DNA from: Cristatella mucedo
Lineage: Eukaryota; Bryozoa; Phylactolaemata; Cristatellidae
Assembly (NCBI GenBank): GCA_009760855.2
Contig: WPIO01000010.1
Coordinates: 886,501 to 950,500 of the forward strand
Length of the DNA stretch: 64,000 nucleotides
Direction: 5' to 3'
Shown here: positions 20,112-33,094 of the stretch, one piece after another
Numbering within the stretch: position 1 is the first letter of the stretch
Layout of the letters: each line of letters opens with the position of its first letter
Made by a program: the position numbers and the translations under genes
Notes under the pieces: model-generated
The model's input: only the letters and a program-made list of their open reading frames with translations
Told to the model about the DNA's origin: nothing
Databases searched by the model: none

Positions 20112-20145
20112 AGTGCGTGCGTGCGTGTGTGCGTGCGTGTGTATT
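20041..20145. repeat. (TG)n microsatellite with GTGCG variants
   Basis: Alternating TG for about 65 bases with one interruption, then GAGAGTGCGTGCGTGCG variants. It directly abuts the truncated LINE. Confidence 0.95.
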
Positions 20146-20149
20146 GTCT

Positions 20150-22100
20150 TCATCGGGCTGATTCCTGAGTAGTGTACGTTTACTTTCGGCAAGGAGGGAC
20201 TGTCTGAATGATACGTTGTCCGTGAAGTGTCGTCTGCCTGCACAATACTTAGGAGAATGTTTTTTTTCTTAGCCAGTCCCAGAGTGTTTAGTGTATTTAC
20301 AGGCAGTGCTGAGAATCTTTAATTCAGCTGTTTGTTGGTCCATGCTTTATGATATTACTACCGAAATGGAAGTGCAATATGGCACAGCCTGCTCTGATTC
20401 TAACTAGCAGACGACAACTCACTACAATGCATCAAAGTTGGGCTCACACTAAAATTGAGCAATGCCATTCTAGCTGTCTGCGTTGTTTGCCTGTAGCAAT
20501 CCAGAAGCATATGCTGGGCTCCTGTAGTGCCACAACGAACCGGCTCTTTAGGGCAATTGCAGCCATACCTAGTATAAATGACAACTTAAAAACGAAGGGG
20601 GCATCATTATCACATCACGTGGGACCTTCTCTCGGGTTTGTTTTACCTCATGCACCTGTCTGCTGGTTTACCTTGGGGGTTTTCTTTATGAGCTGGAAAA
20701 TTTGGCATTCGAAATGTGACAGCCACCGGCTGCCCGGACTGCCCATCTCCGACTGCTGGATCGCTGCTATGCCTTTGTGTGAAGGACGTGATTCCGTGTC
20801 TCTGCAGTATTGGCACCGCTTGACTACCACGAAGACACACCACAAAAGCACTTGCTCAGGGCAGGGCATTTTGATTCACAACCGGTACAATACTCTTGAT
20901 TTAGCAATCTAGCCATGCTGCAGTCTTCGGGGTGGAGCATCTCAAAATGGTTGGAAGACAACTTCTTGACTCTTTGGACTGCTCATAAAGCAGCCTACAC
21001 GAGAGTTAGACATGCTAGCAGTGTGGCTTGAACCGAGAGTGGCACTGCAGAGCAAGTGGCAGTGCTAATTGGCAAGCCAAGTGTTGAGATCATAATAGAT
21101 AATGTGTTGCCCCAGCCAACGACAGTGCCATGCCCAGATGTTGTCTGTCGGTACTTGGCTGGGGGGGGGCCTCCCGACCGTGACTGACCAATCGAGGCGC
21201 AGCTTTCCTGCTGCTGGCACTAGCAAAGGCGCTGGCCAATCGGAGCGCAGTGTTCCTGGGAGCAGACGACAGGAAGCTCTGGTTAGATTGACGTCTGCAG
21301 AGAGTCGTTGATTATACGTTGTCGAGTTTGGTTGTGTTCCGAGTGCTCCAAGTCATTTGCTGTTTAGCAATAGGCGTGTACACACGCTCACAACACAAGC
21401 GTTTAAACTGGCCGAATAAATGGTCAGGTGGTAGCAGAAGTTTCCCCAAATAGCTGTCTTCTGACCTCGTCGTACAGGCCTCATGCAGAGTGGTCAGATC
21501 AGTGCCGGGCTCAGCGCCGGGCTTGTAAGCTCCCCCCCCCCCCCCCCCCCCCCCCGCCACAGCCGTCGGCCGAGAGAGCTCCATGCAGATGCGCAGCCCC
21601 ACTCTGACCTGCTTGCCGCTCAGCTGTGTGTGTGTGTGGGCCGGCTGCTGCTGCACTCTGCTGGCACACGTGCGGATTGTGAAGCAAGACAAGAGATGCT
21701 AGTATCGGAGGTTCAGATTAGTTCAAAAAGATGTTGCGGCCATGATCCTTTATTTTGCTTTTTAATAAAGACTGTAAGCTTCCTCATTGTTTCATCGCGT
21801 GTTCTGTGTGTTCCTTAGTGCCACGATTTGTGCGAACAGGTCACCGGCTGCAGTAGGAAGATCGCCCATACTCAGCTGCCTTTCCATGTCGTCTCGTAAA
21901 TGATCTTTTGCGTTTGCATCTTGAGAGCGGCCGGGCCACAGGCGTCAATTTCGAACCAGACTCGGCCGCTGGGGGCCATTATCTTGGCTGCCAAATGCTG
22001 TCACACCCAGCAAGTCCCGTGCCCGGCTGCACATAATCACCCCTCGACTTCTAGACCTTCCTTAGACGCATGTTGGTGCATCGCATCCTCAATGAAAAAA
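20150..22100. other. Unassigned DNA
   Basis: Frames of up to 187 codons occur (20,349-20,912, plus) but have no recognisable domain, start context or similarity to anything else in the window. I see no gene here that I can support. Confidence 0.25.
21532..21555. repeat. Run of 24 C
   Basis: An uninterrupted C homopolymer. Its plus-strand purine-poor flank (CTCCCC...GCCAC) makes it a possible G-quadruplex site on the minus strand. Its length is likely to be uncertain in the assembly. Confidence 0.95.
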
Positions 22101-22272
22101 AATACTAGCTGATTTAACAGCTTCTTTTTGTATAGCGACAGAAGAGCCTTTACGGCTATCGCCACCACTTGCAGCGGCAATAGAGGATCGCCCACCGCAG
22201 GATTTGAACCCAAGACCTCGGACCGAGGTCGTGAAAAGCAACTGCCTTACCTAGTGAGCCATCATGGCTCAC
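22101..22272 (-). mobile_element. tRNA-derived SINE, family 2, minus strand
   Basis: Reverse complement of a unit that begins GGTGAGCCATGATGGCTCAC and has an A-box-like TGGCTCACTAGG, a clear B box GGTTCAAATCC, and ends with GCTGTTAAATCAGCTAGTATT. The unit fits a tRNA head with an unrelated body. A plus-strand copy lies 650 bases to the right. Confidence 0.75.
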
Positions 22273-22931
22273 CGTCAATGCAATGCGGGCCTTTTCATGT
22301 CAGTCCATGAAACGTTTGTCCAATCGACCTAATCGACACTTGTTCATTGGGTGTGGTCTTAAGCACACGACAATGGGTTTACTTTATGCCGGCTGGTGAG
22401 CAGTGTCTCTAGTGTTGCTAACCGTAGGAAAATACCACGACAAGCTAGCACTCAACCTACCGGTCTGTTTTTAATATTTACACCACTGGCATCTTTTTTA
22501 AATGACCGTGCCTTCTCTAGGGAGCTACCCATCTTGATCAGCAATCATCCCCCGGGCTGTCTTTCTGAGGCCGTCCAAGTTCGGCTGCCTGGGCTCAAAA
22601 TGTTTCTTTAGGTCATATTTCCGGCCAAAGTCACTGATCCGAATCCCTCGTCCGATCTCCAGTTTTCTGTATTCCATCCTCGAGCAGCAGCAGAAGCCTC
22701 CCGTTTGTGAGATTGCTACTCGTATTTAGAGCCCGGCGTTTCATGACCCGGTATTTGTAAGTGAAGAATCTTCCGGCTAAACAGACCAGGTTTTAGTGAT
22801 TTGTGTTATAAGCTCTGAATAGAAACACTATAGCTGCCCAATGAAATGCACCTAGAGGAAAAGTATTGCACAGCCCTTCTAAATGAGGATGAGGCTTAAG
22901 CTGAGCGAATCAACTGTTCTGCTAAGCTAAT
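22273..22931. other. Spacer between inverted family-2 SINEs
   Basis: No feature recognised. Confidence 0.25.
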
Positions 22932-23098
22932 GAGCCGTAATGGCTCACTAGGTAAGGCAGTTGCTTTTCACGACCTCGGCCCCGAGGTGGCTCGTGCGGT
23001 GGGCGATCCTTTATTGCCACTGCAGGCGGTGCTGATAGCCGTAAAGGCTCTTCTGTTGCTATACAAAAGGGGGCTGTTAAATCAGCTAGTATTTTCTT
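22932..23098 (+). mobile_element. tRNA-derived SINE, family 2, plus strand
   Basis: GAGCCGTAATGGCTCACTAG head, CACGACCTCGGCCCCGAGG, then a body with GGGCGATCCTTTATTGCC, and tail GGGGCTGTTAAATCAGCTAG. The B box is less well preserved than in the minus-strand copy. With that copy it makes an inverted pair with arms of about 170 bases. Confidence 0.75.
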
Positions 23099-23269
23099 TT
23101 AGTGCCGTCACATTGTTATCCTTGATTTCTAAAATTTAAAAGTTTAGCCTCTGCAATAGGGTAGAGATGGATGTTGGCTGAATAGCAAAGAGTGGATCGA
23201 ATCACAGTTGATCATTTTTAGTTGGGAGAGGGTATATCATTCAGCATATCGGTGAAAAGCTTTCCTGAA

Positions 23270-23720
23270 CGACTGCCTTCACAAGACGGTGAGATTCTAT
23301 GAGTCTGACGAGGTTTGGTATAGGGTTGTGCACAGCAGCCGGTGCCACAACTCTCTATCGTTTAGAAGGTACTATGCAGCCGAGTAGCTACTTTGACATT
23401 GTTAAGATGTCAGCATTCCGAGCACGAAGGCTCTGAGAGGGCCGGATTTATCTGGCAAGAGCAGATAGTGCAGTCGCTAAGAGACATGTCAGCTATAGAC
23501 CGGATCAGTGATATCTGTTGCTAGCTGTTATACCATGGCTAAGCATCAGCTCCTGATCTGAACCTTAGCGAAAATCTCTGTATTCTCTGGAATGAGGTGT
23601 GCAGTCGTCGACTTCATTCCACCTTAAGACAATCTTGTTTTTCGGCTCTTTGTCGCTACTGGCGAGTCATCGACGTCAGAGTTGTTATGGAATGCACGTG
23701 GCCACACCAACCACTAATAC
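23270..23720 (+). pseudogene. Tc1/mariner transposase relic
   Basis: A degraded C-terminal part of a DDE transposase. SAPDLNLSENLCILWNEVCS corresponds to the family's 'SPDLNPIENLW..L' signature, followed by the usual helical segment (LRQSCFSALCRYW). Upstream, a stretch with EALREGRIYLARADSA-type sequence resembles the 'FQQDNAPCH' region with the key residues lost. Several stops and frame changes are present. Terminal inverted repeats were not found. Confidence 0.55.
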
Positions 23721-24212
23721 GAATTAAAAAAAAAACTAAGGTATTGCCATATCCTAGCACGTTTGGCTATGATTCTGAATATGTGCGTTTGTGAAATGAC
23801 AAGTTGGGAAAGCTAATTTTACAAGTGGTCACTTTCTAGTAAGTATGGCAGCTCGCTTACACTTGCGACAGTGCGTGCACATATTGTAGCTGCTACTAAA
23901 GATCACACATACACATTATCAGCCAATCACAGGTTGCCAGGGATGCCTGAGAGAAGCACTTGTAGATAGCTTGCCCTACTTGCCTGAACCCTGTGCAGCC
24001 AGCGGATAAGCTTTCAGGTAGCCGCCCCAGCAGGCCTAATATCTGCAGCTTGGCTTCAGCTTGGCACATCATTTGCAGTTATAATAATACACATTCATTC
24101 ATGTAGTACGTTGTTATTTGACCTCAGTGCGTTATGTGGAAATATAAAGCCGAGGCTGTAAAGCCGTGTATCGAATGAGCAATCTGGCTAGCGATCCGCT
24201 CACTTGACCGGT
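23721..24212. other. No recognisable feature
   Basis: Nothing coding or repetitive that I could relate to other parts of the window. Confidence 0.25.
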
Positions 24213-25180
24213 ATAATAATAATAATAATAATATTGCACTTGATAAAGCGCCCTCAGAGAACTTAATCTCTTTCTAGGCGCTTTACATTTGCTGCAAAGT
24301 GATACGCAATAGAATAGTAAGTAAAATCATGCTTGAAAAACAAACAAAATGAATAACATGGTTAGGGGTTACATGCACTGGGTCAGCATGCAAATGTGGT
24401 TAGTGGCAGCATGAACAGTGTCAGCACGCATAAGCACATCGAGGACGAATCACAAGGACCCACTAAATGCTGTCCTAAATAGGTATGTTTTTAAGTTTCT
24501 TTTAAATGTGGTCAGGTCAGGGGATGTTCTGATGCAGGTCGGGAGGGAGTTCCAGGCTGTGGGAGCATACGAGCTAAATGCACGGTCTCCAAAGGATTTA
24601 AGGTTTGTACGAGGTATTTCTAGACTGTTGGATTCCGAAAAGCGAGTGGTACGATGCTTTGCCTGATGGGGTAGTATCTCTGAAAGATAGGCTGGAGCCA
24701 TAGAATGAAGAGACCTAAAAGTGAGTGACAAAACCTTGAAGTCAATCCGTTGCTTGACTGGTAACCAGTGCAGGTCGGCGAGAAGTGGAGTAATGTGGCA
24801 ACTGCGACGCTCACGACAGACAAGCCTAGCTGCAGAGTTTTGCACCAGCTGCAATCGCCTGATCGCACATGCTGGTAGGCCAGTAAGCAGTGAGTTGCAG
24901 AAGTCGAGACGAGATGTCACGAATGCATGGACCAACTTGGACGTGGTATCCTTATCTAAACAAGCCCTAATTTTAGCAATGTTATGAAGCTGAAAATAGG
25001 CTGATTTGACTGTGGAGCTGATGTGGTCGTCTAACGAGAGGTCGCTGTGGAATATGACACCTACATTTCGAGCTGATGCAACTGGAGATATGCTGGCAGA
25101 GCCAATTTTGAAAGTCAGCCTTTCCAATTTCTGAATAACACTAGGTTTGCCCATAACTAGTAAGTTAGTTTTATCATCGG
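24213..25180 (-). mobile_element. L2/CR1-like LINE, 3' part
   Basis: It starts with (TAA)n and the reverse-complemented hairpin tail and is very similar to 17.44-18.41 kb. The open frame at 24450-25193 encodes the RT C-terminal region (VMGKPSVIQKLERLTFKIG to the end). It breaks off sharply within LNDDKTN at 25,180, so it is a 5'-truncated copy. Confidence 0.9.
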
Positions 25181-25420
25181 TATGCCAGAGCATGTCTGAT
25201 TGATTCCCCTCGTGATTAATCGTTTTTCGGCGGTCAGTCCCACACAGATGGCCTGCAATCGCTCTGGATTTTGAAATTTAATCACATAGGTAGACTGTCG
25301 AACCTCTCTACTTGCACTTTCTCTGACTGCATAACCTCTCGATGTACATAGAAACTTAACAAACCGACCATTTTTGCTCTGCTTAAGGCATATTGCTCTG
25401 TTGAATGTTGGTGCCACTAC

Positions 25421-25600
25421 CCACCCTTGCACGCTGACCTAGTGCATGTCACCCCTAACCCTGTTATTCATGTTGTTTATCAAGCATGATATTATTCACT
25501 GTTCAGTCGTGTTTCCATTTGCAGCAAATGTAAAGCGCCTAGAAAGAGATTGAGTTCTCTGAGTTTATCAAGTGCATTATTGTTTTTATTATTATTGGTG
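25421..25600 (+). mobile_element. LINE 3'-tail fragment
   Basis: Sense 3' end with GCAAATGTAAAGCGCCTAGA and a shortened hairpin (the GGGCGCT arm is missing), then T/A-rich repeat. Confidence 0.75.
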
Positions 25601-25767
25601 TACATTTTTTGAACTTATGCTTACGTAGAGGTTTTGCTTTTTTTTTTATCTTTGACGGATCAAACTGGAATCTTATCTGCACAAAGATACTTTAACATGC
25701 ATTACTCTTATGCTTTATCAAATTTTTCTGCACAAGTTGTTTTCCTTTGCTCTTCTATGCTTTGTGT

Positions 25768-25912
25768 GACCAGGTTATTCTCCTTGTTTATTGAGCACGC
25801 TACCGCTAATCATTCAATCGAGCTTTCTTTGTAGCAAATCTAAAGTGCCTAGAAAGAGATTGAGTTCTCTGAGGGCGCTATATCAAATATCTTACTCTTA
25901 TTATATTATTAT
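25768..25912 (+). mobile_element. LINE 3'-tail fragment
   Basis: Sense 3' end with TAAAGTGCCTAGAAAGAGAT and GAGGGCGCTATATCAAATA, then TTATTATA. This is a short truncated copy. Confidence 0.75.
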
Positions 25913-27628
<1,716 letters not shown>

Positions 27629-28092
27629 TACACATGCAGTTGAACCTTTCTATAACCATGCCCTCCGTCGGACGATTTCCTATGCTTACAGGTTACAACT
27701 AAATTGAAGTCTTTTGGTTATCTTCAGGTCACATGCACCAAAAGTCTTGAACTTACTCATGGATGCTGTCACCACCTGCATTTACCACTGCCACCACCTG
27801 CATCTACTAAGTCTCACCTAAAAATGCATCTGTGCAGATCAGCTTTCCAATTTGCCCCAGTGAACTTGTCGTATTTTGTTCCCGCTTTGCGCTGTGCATG
27901 AAGAGAGGTCCTACTGTTATGGTGGCGAGGAATCTGTCTTCATTTTTGCTTATGGATGCTGGTGACTCTCTTGCAGTGAGTTGTGCAGCACCTGGATTTA
28001 CATTCTCTTAAGGTGTTAAACAGCAGCATATTATTATTATAACACGGTAGAGACTGCTTGAGTTCAAGTTGGAGTGGGCGATATTGTAAGTT

Positions 28093-28387
28093 AATAATAA
28101 TAGTAATAATAATAATGCACTTGATAAAGCGCCCTCAGAGAACTCAATCTTTCTCTAGGCGCTTTACATTTGCTGCAAAGGGAAATGCAATTAAATGGTG
28201 AGTAATATCATGCTTGATAAGCAAACAAAATGAATAATATGGTTAGGGGTGACATGCACAGGGTCAGCATGCAAATGTGGTTAGTGGCAGCATGCACAGT
28301 GTCAGGCATAAGCGCGTGAAGGACGACTCACAGGGACCCACTAAATGCTATCCTAAATAGGTGTTTTTAAGTTCTTTTTAAATAATA
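28093..28387 (-). mobile_element. LINE 3'-end fragment
   Basis: (TAA)n, reverse-complemented hairpin tail (AAAGCGCCCTCAGAGAACTC) and 3' untranslated region up to the last coding codons. It lies 340 bases upstream of the first recognised KICS2 exon. Confidence 0.85.
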
Positions 28388-28573
28388 CCGGTGAAAACCC
28401 CTGTGTTGCTACTTCAGCAAATCTCTTGACTATGAAGGAGTTACTGTTAAAGGTGGATGAAAGTTGTGTAGCATGCCAATTACTGTGCTTGTTTGTGGCC
28501 AGCGTGTGCCAGTGTAGATGTCAGGTTCGACCGGTGTCATCAGGAATTTGGTTTGACTTGATCGGCAGTACTG

Positions 28574-28615
28574 CAACAGCTTTGAGCTGTTGCACAACAG
28601 CTTTGAGCTGTTGCA
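28574..28615. repeat. Tandem duplicate of a 21-bp palindrome-containing unit
   Basis: Two exact copies (28574-28594 and 28595-28615) of a unit that is itself CAACAGCT-TTG-AGCTGTTG plus CA. In the frame of the following KICS2 exon it would code for a duplicated seven-residue unit NSFELLH. Confidence 0.9.
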
Positions 28616-28727
28616 CACGGGCCTGCCGTTTATGCTGTCATTGGCTGCAGTCCGGTCATTGCAAGCCGAAGCCCTTCGTTTTGCACTGCACTTTTGCACA
28701 GCAGTTCACCCTTCCACTTTGCTGCAG

Positions 28728-31700
28728 GGCAAGCTGGCCTACGATCAGCTGGCCACCGACCTGCGCCGCATTGACGAACAGGTGGCCAAGCAGCTGCAGC
28801 TGCAGCAGCAGCTGCAGCAAGCTGTCTCCTCCGAGTCGGTGCTTCACTTGTTGGCTCACGTGTGCGCTCAGCTGGTCGAGTATGCCAGCGCTCGGAGCCG
28901 CATGATGGACTTGTATCCTTTGTACTGGAAGCCAACCACTGCCACTCCTACGTGTTGCCATTCGTCGACAGCCCTGAGTTCAGTTGGTTTTCGCTGGTGG
29001 GCAGACGAAGATGGTAGATAGCTGCAGATGGCCCTGAATTAGTCCCAGTGCGTTCTGCCTGCTTGCTCTGATTCGAGCGACTGCTGGGTAGCTGTCCCTC
29101 CGCCCACCCACCCTCTGCCTGGAGCAGCTGCTATGCTCCCCCCTCCCCTCCATGAAGCTGTCCGCCTTCCCTCCGCCACCTGGAGCAGCTGCCTGCCGTC
29201 CACGAAGCCGTCTGCTGCGCTTGCTGCCGAGCGCCGCCTCCGCCCCTTGTTTGCCTCGTCTGCGCTGCCTGCTCTCACTGGCTCTTGGCTTCGCTTGCTT
29301 TTTTTTGAAAATCCTTGACCCTTGCCGTCTAGCTTCGACCAGTTGCATGCATGCGGTAGCAGCCGAATCGATGGCAAGGAGGACCTGCTCACCATCCTCG
29401 GCGACATCGTCTCGGCAACGTCCAAGAAGTTCCACCATCCACTGCTGGGACCGCTTAAGAGTGCTCTCTGGTGAGTCTACCTACGGGCAGCCGGAAGTGT
29501 AATGCCATCGCCAGCTGTGAGCGCGACAGCGCCAGACACGAAGCGGGCGCCACAAGTGCGGCCGAGCGAGTGTCTGCATGCTCGAGCTGGGAAGGCGGTA
29601 GGAGGCAGGCCAGCGGCGAGACTGCGTCGTTGCTCCTCGAGCTGGCTGCGCGCTGTCACTCGCTGGCTGAGCCCCGATCACAGCACTCGCGGCGCACGTT
29701 GCCAGCGGCGAGGTGGACATCCTGAAGCGTCTGCTGCAAGCCGACGAGGACATCGCTCACTGCCGCTTTCTGCCGTCCCTGCTGCACCTGAACGGCGCGC
29801 ACGGCAAGCTGGCCATGACGTGGTCGCTCGTCAACCCTCAGAAGGACACGTGGAAGCTGTCGTTTGCCGGCATCAAGCAGGTCAACGTGCCTCCGCTGTA
29901 CGAGTGGCTCAAGAAGTACAAGGACGCTCTGCTAGCCAAGGTGAGAGCTGCCGGAGATGCCTCTGGCAAGGTCGCCGGGATGCCTTCCTGCCGGTGCAGT
30001 TAGCTGGCTGTGCAGATAAGCTGGATACCCTTCTTGTGGAAAGGGTGGAGGTGGATTTCTGCTGCTGCAGCTATTGCATGGTGAAAAAAGGAGAAAGGTG
30101 GAGCCGTATCTAGTTTTCATAGCCGAGTCCTAGTCCGAGCTGTTCCACTTGCCGTGCTCTTAGTTCTTATGGGGTGGTGGGTGGGGGGCTGGTGGTGGTG
30201 TGGACAGGAGCTGGGGGTCGTGTTGTTTACCGTGCTGGAGATATCTCTGGCCAATGTCATGGTTTAGATGCAGCATACTTACTTCAGTTGTGGTCAAATC
30301 GCATGGGAGGATAGTCTGGAGTGACCGGTTCAGCTGCTCCTTGCTAGCAGGCCCGACATAACTAGTCAAGCAATGGCTGCACCGTGCAGCCAGGGACATT
30401 TGTAGGTATCTGGACAGTGGGGTGTGTGCTATTTGCAGCCACTACGGTCAAGTGGCCTAGTAAAAACTAAGGTAAAGGCCGTGCCTGATGAGCTTCAGCG
30501 CTCGGCAGCTCACTTGCAACTGACAATAAAGGATTTCCTGCTGTGGTGGGAATGCTCTTGAAAGCTTCGGTGTGCCCACCGTGACCTCTGCCCTCTGCCT
30601 GACCCGGCATCCCCTTAGCAAACCAGTGCCAGGCATAAGAAGCCAGCGTACCGGTTTAGATTTCTGGTTGCGAGTTCACTTGAGGGTAGTAGTGCGGGGG
30701 CCGCAGTGTCCACAGTGTAGTGCACGTGCAGTAGCTCATACCCTCTCTAGCTTGCTGATCCTCTGATAGAAAAAGTACTTATAAAACGTCTGCATAAGAT
30801 TGCAAGCAAGCTAGAGTTGTTTCGATTTATTTTACACATGCTATTAAAGGAGCAAGTCCATTGGTTAGTGATAGCAAGCACAATTTCTCCATGCATGAGA
30901 GCGTTTCGGACCATTCGGGCTGCCATAGCAAATGCTGGGAGAGACAGGCAGATCCTCTAGGTCTGCTAGCTCTGCCATAGTTTTGGCTGATCACGTGCTG
31001 CGATCAACCACTCTTGTGTGCCCTCAACTCTTGATTCTTATCTGGGATCATCATTGATTTGGCGTTGGTCATGGCAGTGTACCCTCTGCCAAGTTGATCG
31101 TAATTGGTTGGCTGCCATAGGTAGAGCCGGTACCATCTGGTGAGCTGTTTAGCAGCTACAAAAGGTCAGCAAGGTCTGCTTGACCTATGCTTGACCTTGC
31201 AAGTCTTGACCTTGCTGACCTTTATTGGTCGAGAGCCTTAGTTGCCCTTTTCGAGCCCAGATGTGCAATCCGAGCGTTAGCACACACTCATAGAGCTGCT
31301 TTCATGAAGATGCTGTGCTTCTCTATCCTTTCAAGCACATATCGTTTCATAGTTTAGCCTGCACAGTGGGTTGGGGCATCGGATATTCTTGCTGCCGACG
31401 TGCTAGCGAGTCACCATGTTAATGCTAGCTGCCATCCGGTTGCCTCATGTGACTGCTAGACTTGAGTGGCAGGGTTAGGTCATCGAATGTTCTTGGCCAG
31501 CTGTCTTTCTGTGCACTTATGTTAGCACTGTGCTCTCGTATACGATGCTAACGGAAGCAGCTCTGCCTAAGCTGTGGGTTTTGCTTTCCCTCAGCAGTGA
31601 TTGCTGCAGATATCGTGCTGATGAGTAACGTTGATGGGCAGCGCTTATGAAAGCTTGATGACTTGTGGTCAGTTATAAGAATGGCCGTCAATCGGGGCTT

Positions 31701-33061
31701 GCAGATTTTGTTCTCTCACTTCATACTGCGGTTCACTGTGTGACGTCTTTGCTCTTAGCCTGGGATCTTACTTTCAGATGGATGCACAGTAAGTCTTTGA
31801 CAATTATTTTACTTTAAAGAGAGACATTTACTAAATTCATGCAAGGAGAGGCTGTAGGTAAGACCAAAGAGCAACACAGTCACCCATACGAACGATAATG
31901 TCCTTTCCCAAAATCCGATAGCGTAGGGGTTCAATAACCTCTCACGATTGATTGGCTGGCAGTTGATGTTAATAAGTAGAGCAATGTGAAATTAGTGACC
32001 TTACTATTACCGGCCATGGAATAAATGTAATAATAATAACAATGATAATGCACTTGATAAAGTGCCCTTAGATAATGCTATCTCTTTCTAAGTACTTTAC
32101 ATTTGCTGCAATGTACTATTGAACTAGATGCCTTCCCTATTATTAGAAAAGCTAGGAAGGAGTAAAAGAAGAGAACCAAAGTGGAGTGGCAGAGAGTGAT
32201 AAACTGTGGGCAAAGTGTGAAAGAGTATAAGGTGTCCTACGGCTGAAGCTCAGCTTAGTTGAACTGAAGGGATTTGAGTTCTGACGATTAGTCTCTGCAA
32301 ATACATACGTTTTTGTAGTGGTAATTGGGTTTAGTGTTAAAACCGACAGAAGTTACTGTTGATATGTGCGTAAGTCGATATTATTTGCTTTCCATTCGAA
32401 CTGTTTTCTCCTTTCTAATTTAATAATTTCTAATATGTAATAATTTAATAATTAATATAATATAATTTAATTTAATAATTTCTAATATGTAGAGTGCAAG
32501 GCAAGCGACTTAATTTCTGTGGGTGCTATATGGATGTCGTAATCTTATAATTATTGTTATTGTTAGTTTTCTGTCCAGCATATGTAAAGTGCCTAGAAAG
32601 ATATTTTTTCTAGAATGGTTTTCAAATGTCTTATTCTTCTAATCATTTGTATGCAGATTGTTGCTTTTCTCAATTGACGGGGGGGGGGTGGCCTGTTCCC
32701 CTAGGGCTTGATTGGTGGAACAGCAAGCAGGATCTTAAACATCTAGAAACCAATAATTCCACTGGCCGTGTATCCACTAAGAATTTGGTCTGCTGTTGCA
32801 TTGCATTGCTGTTGTTGTGCTGTTGCTGTCGTTGTGCATGCAGCCGTTGGCCGTTCCCAAGCTACACTTCGATCTTGAACAGTTGGCACGGTTGGTTTGT
32901 CGAAATAGGATAATTAGTGGCATAAGTCAGTGGAATTAAGAACAACCAGGTTTCATTCTATGAAATAGCTGTACAAGTGCATCACATTGTTTCTTGAATG
33001 CTGTAGCTATTGTCAAGTATCCAAGCGGGACTGACTAGGTCATGTGTGCATGTTTATATGC

Positions 33062-33094
<33 letters not shown>

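Noticed and set aside
20349-20912. 187-codon plus-strand ORF
   Set aside because: No recognisable domain, it has overlapping minus-strand frames of similar quality, and no splice or promoter context. Not supported as a gene.
28980-29659. Several overlapping ORFs on both strands around KICS2 exons 2 and 3
   Set aside because: They lie in GC-rich introns or antisense to exons. The spliced plus-strand reading explains the family motifs with consistent phases.
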